DNA of 5,201 bases. Origin: an uncultured Alphaproteobacteria bacterium (GTDB lineage Bacteria; Pseudomonadota; Alphaproteobacteria; Thalassobaculales; Thalassobaculaceae). The number at the start of each line of letters is the position of its first letter. Position 1 is the stretch's first letter. A model generated the notes under the pieces. That model had not been told where the DNA came from. It saw only the letters and a program-made list of their open reading frames with translations, and did no database searches. The stretch is taken from contig CALIMD010000265.1 of the NCBI GenBank assembly GCA_938028645.1, positions 1 through 5,201 of the forward strand. The letters run 5' to 3'. The position numbers and the translations under genes are program-made. Positions 4,632 through 5,201 of this stretch are shown here, piece after piece.

Positions 4632-5201
4632 ATGCCAGAGGACACCCATTTTTCAGGGCAGAGAGTTTCACTGCTTCAATGGTTAATTCTAGCAACCTTG
4701 ACGTTAACCTCGACGTTATACGCGATGAGTATCACAATAGCGAATATTGCACTTCCTCAATTGCAGGGAGCATTAGCCGCTACTCAAGATCAAATCGCTT
4801 GGACTGTAACTTTTAATATTGTCGGAACAGCAATTGTTACGCCAATGACAGGATGGCTTACAACAAGGTTTGGCCAAAGGCATTTGATGCTAACAGCTGT
4901 TTCTGGGTTTGCCATCTCATCTATTATGTGCGGACAGGCGACAACATTAACTGAATTAGTAGTCTATCGAGTTTTTCAGGGGGCATTTGGGGGGCCTCTA
5001 GTTCCACTCTCACAGGCCATTATTTTAGGTGTATTTCCAAGAACCTTACATAGTTTTGCGACTGCCATTTGGGGCATGGGAGTGGTTTGCGGTCCAATAA
5101 TAGGGCCCACGGTCGGAGGTTATATATCAGAAGCCTATAGCTGGCGTTGGGTTTTCTACATTATTGCACCATTCAGTCTTCTGGCGTTCTGGGGGGCATG
5201 G
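4632..5201 (+). CDS. DHA2-family (EmrB-type) MFS multidrug exporter, N-terminal part (partial)
   Basis: The frame stays open for 190 codons to the window edge; full members are about 500 residues with 14 membrane helices. The protein is an inner-membrane proton-driven exporter of the EmrB/QacA group. Hydrophobic segments lie at roughly 14-36, 57-77, 84-103, 107-130, 141-163 and 170-190. Motif A is GWLTTRFGQRHL (74-85), motif B is around R113 (YRVFQGAFGGPLVPLSQA), and motif C, typical of exporters, is GMGVVCGPIIGPTVGG (148-163), followed by SWRWVFYI. Motif D1, usually LDxTIVNVALP, reads MSITIANIALP, so its Asp is replaced by Ser33. The ATG at 4632 is the first start after an in-frame TAA at 4602-4604; the ribosome site is weak. 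EmrB-type pumps often work with an EmrA-type adaptor, which is not in the window. The substrate is unknown. Confidence 0.88.
   Translation, partial: MPEDTHFSGQRVSLLQWLILATLTLTSTLYAMSITIANIALPQLQGALAATQDQIAWTVTFNIVGTAIVTPMTGWLTTRFGQRHLMLTAVSGFAISSIMCGQATTLTELVVYRVFQGAFGGPLVPLSQAIILGVFPRTLHSFATAIWGMGVVCGPIIGPTVGGYISEAYSWRWVFYIIAPFSLLAFWGAW

Overview
This window looks like chromosomal DNA of a Gram-negative proteobacterium of fairly low GC content. An ECF sigma factor paired with a ChrR-type zinc anti-sigma factor is typical of Alpha- and Gammaproteobacteria. Two 2-oxoglutarate (2OG) oxygenases next to a PuuB/OrdL-like FAD oxidoreductase are common in marine and soil members of these classes. 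The species cannot be named from the sequence; a marine alphaproteobacterium is a guess. There are no rRNA or tRNA genes, insertion sequences or CRISPR arrays.

Layout. (1) Bases 1-728: the last 21 codons of an ECF sigma factor, overlapping by one base a complete ChrR-like anti-sigma factor (N-terminal zinc anti-sigma domain plus C-terminal cupin). The second Cys of its HX3CX2C zinc motif is Ser. (2) Bases 729-829: a control region with a candidate sigma-70 promoter and several small inverted repeats. (3) Bases 830-3184: a GTG-started FAD oxidoreductase and, 69 bp further on, a TTG-started isopenicillin N synthase-like 2OG-Fe(II) oxygenase, probably co-transcribed. (4) Bases 3264-4088, minus strand: a phytanoyl-CoA dioxygenase (PhyH) family oxygenase, convergent with the previous pair. 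(5) Bases 4089-4229: a divergent promoter region with two inverted repeats. (6) Bases 4230-4553: a small NIPSNAP-family protein, then a long imperfect hairpin. (7) Bases 4632-5201: the start of a DHA2/EmrB-type 14-TM drug exporter, cut by the window edge.

How the genes may work together (inference). The sigma/anti-sigma pair is a self-contained stress-sensing switch; ChrR-type pairs respond to singlet oxygen or organic peroxides where studied. Downstream is what could be a small-molecule modification or catabolic cluster: an amine-oxidase-like flavoenzyme, two non-heme iron oxygenases from different subfamilies, a NIPSNAP protein and an exporter. No substrate can be assigned from sequence alone. 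Nothing visible ties the cluster to the sigma factor: the TGATCC motifs present lack a matching -10 at the expected spacing.
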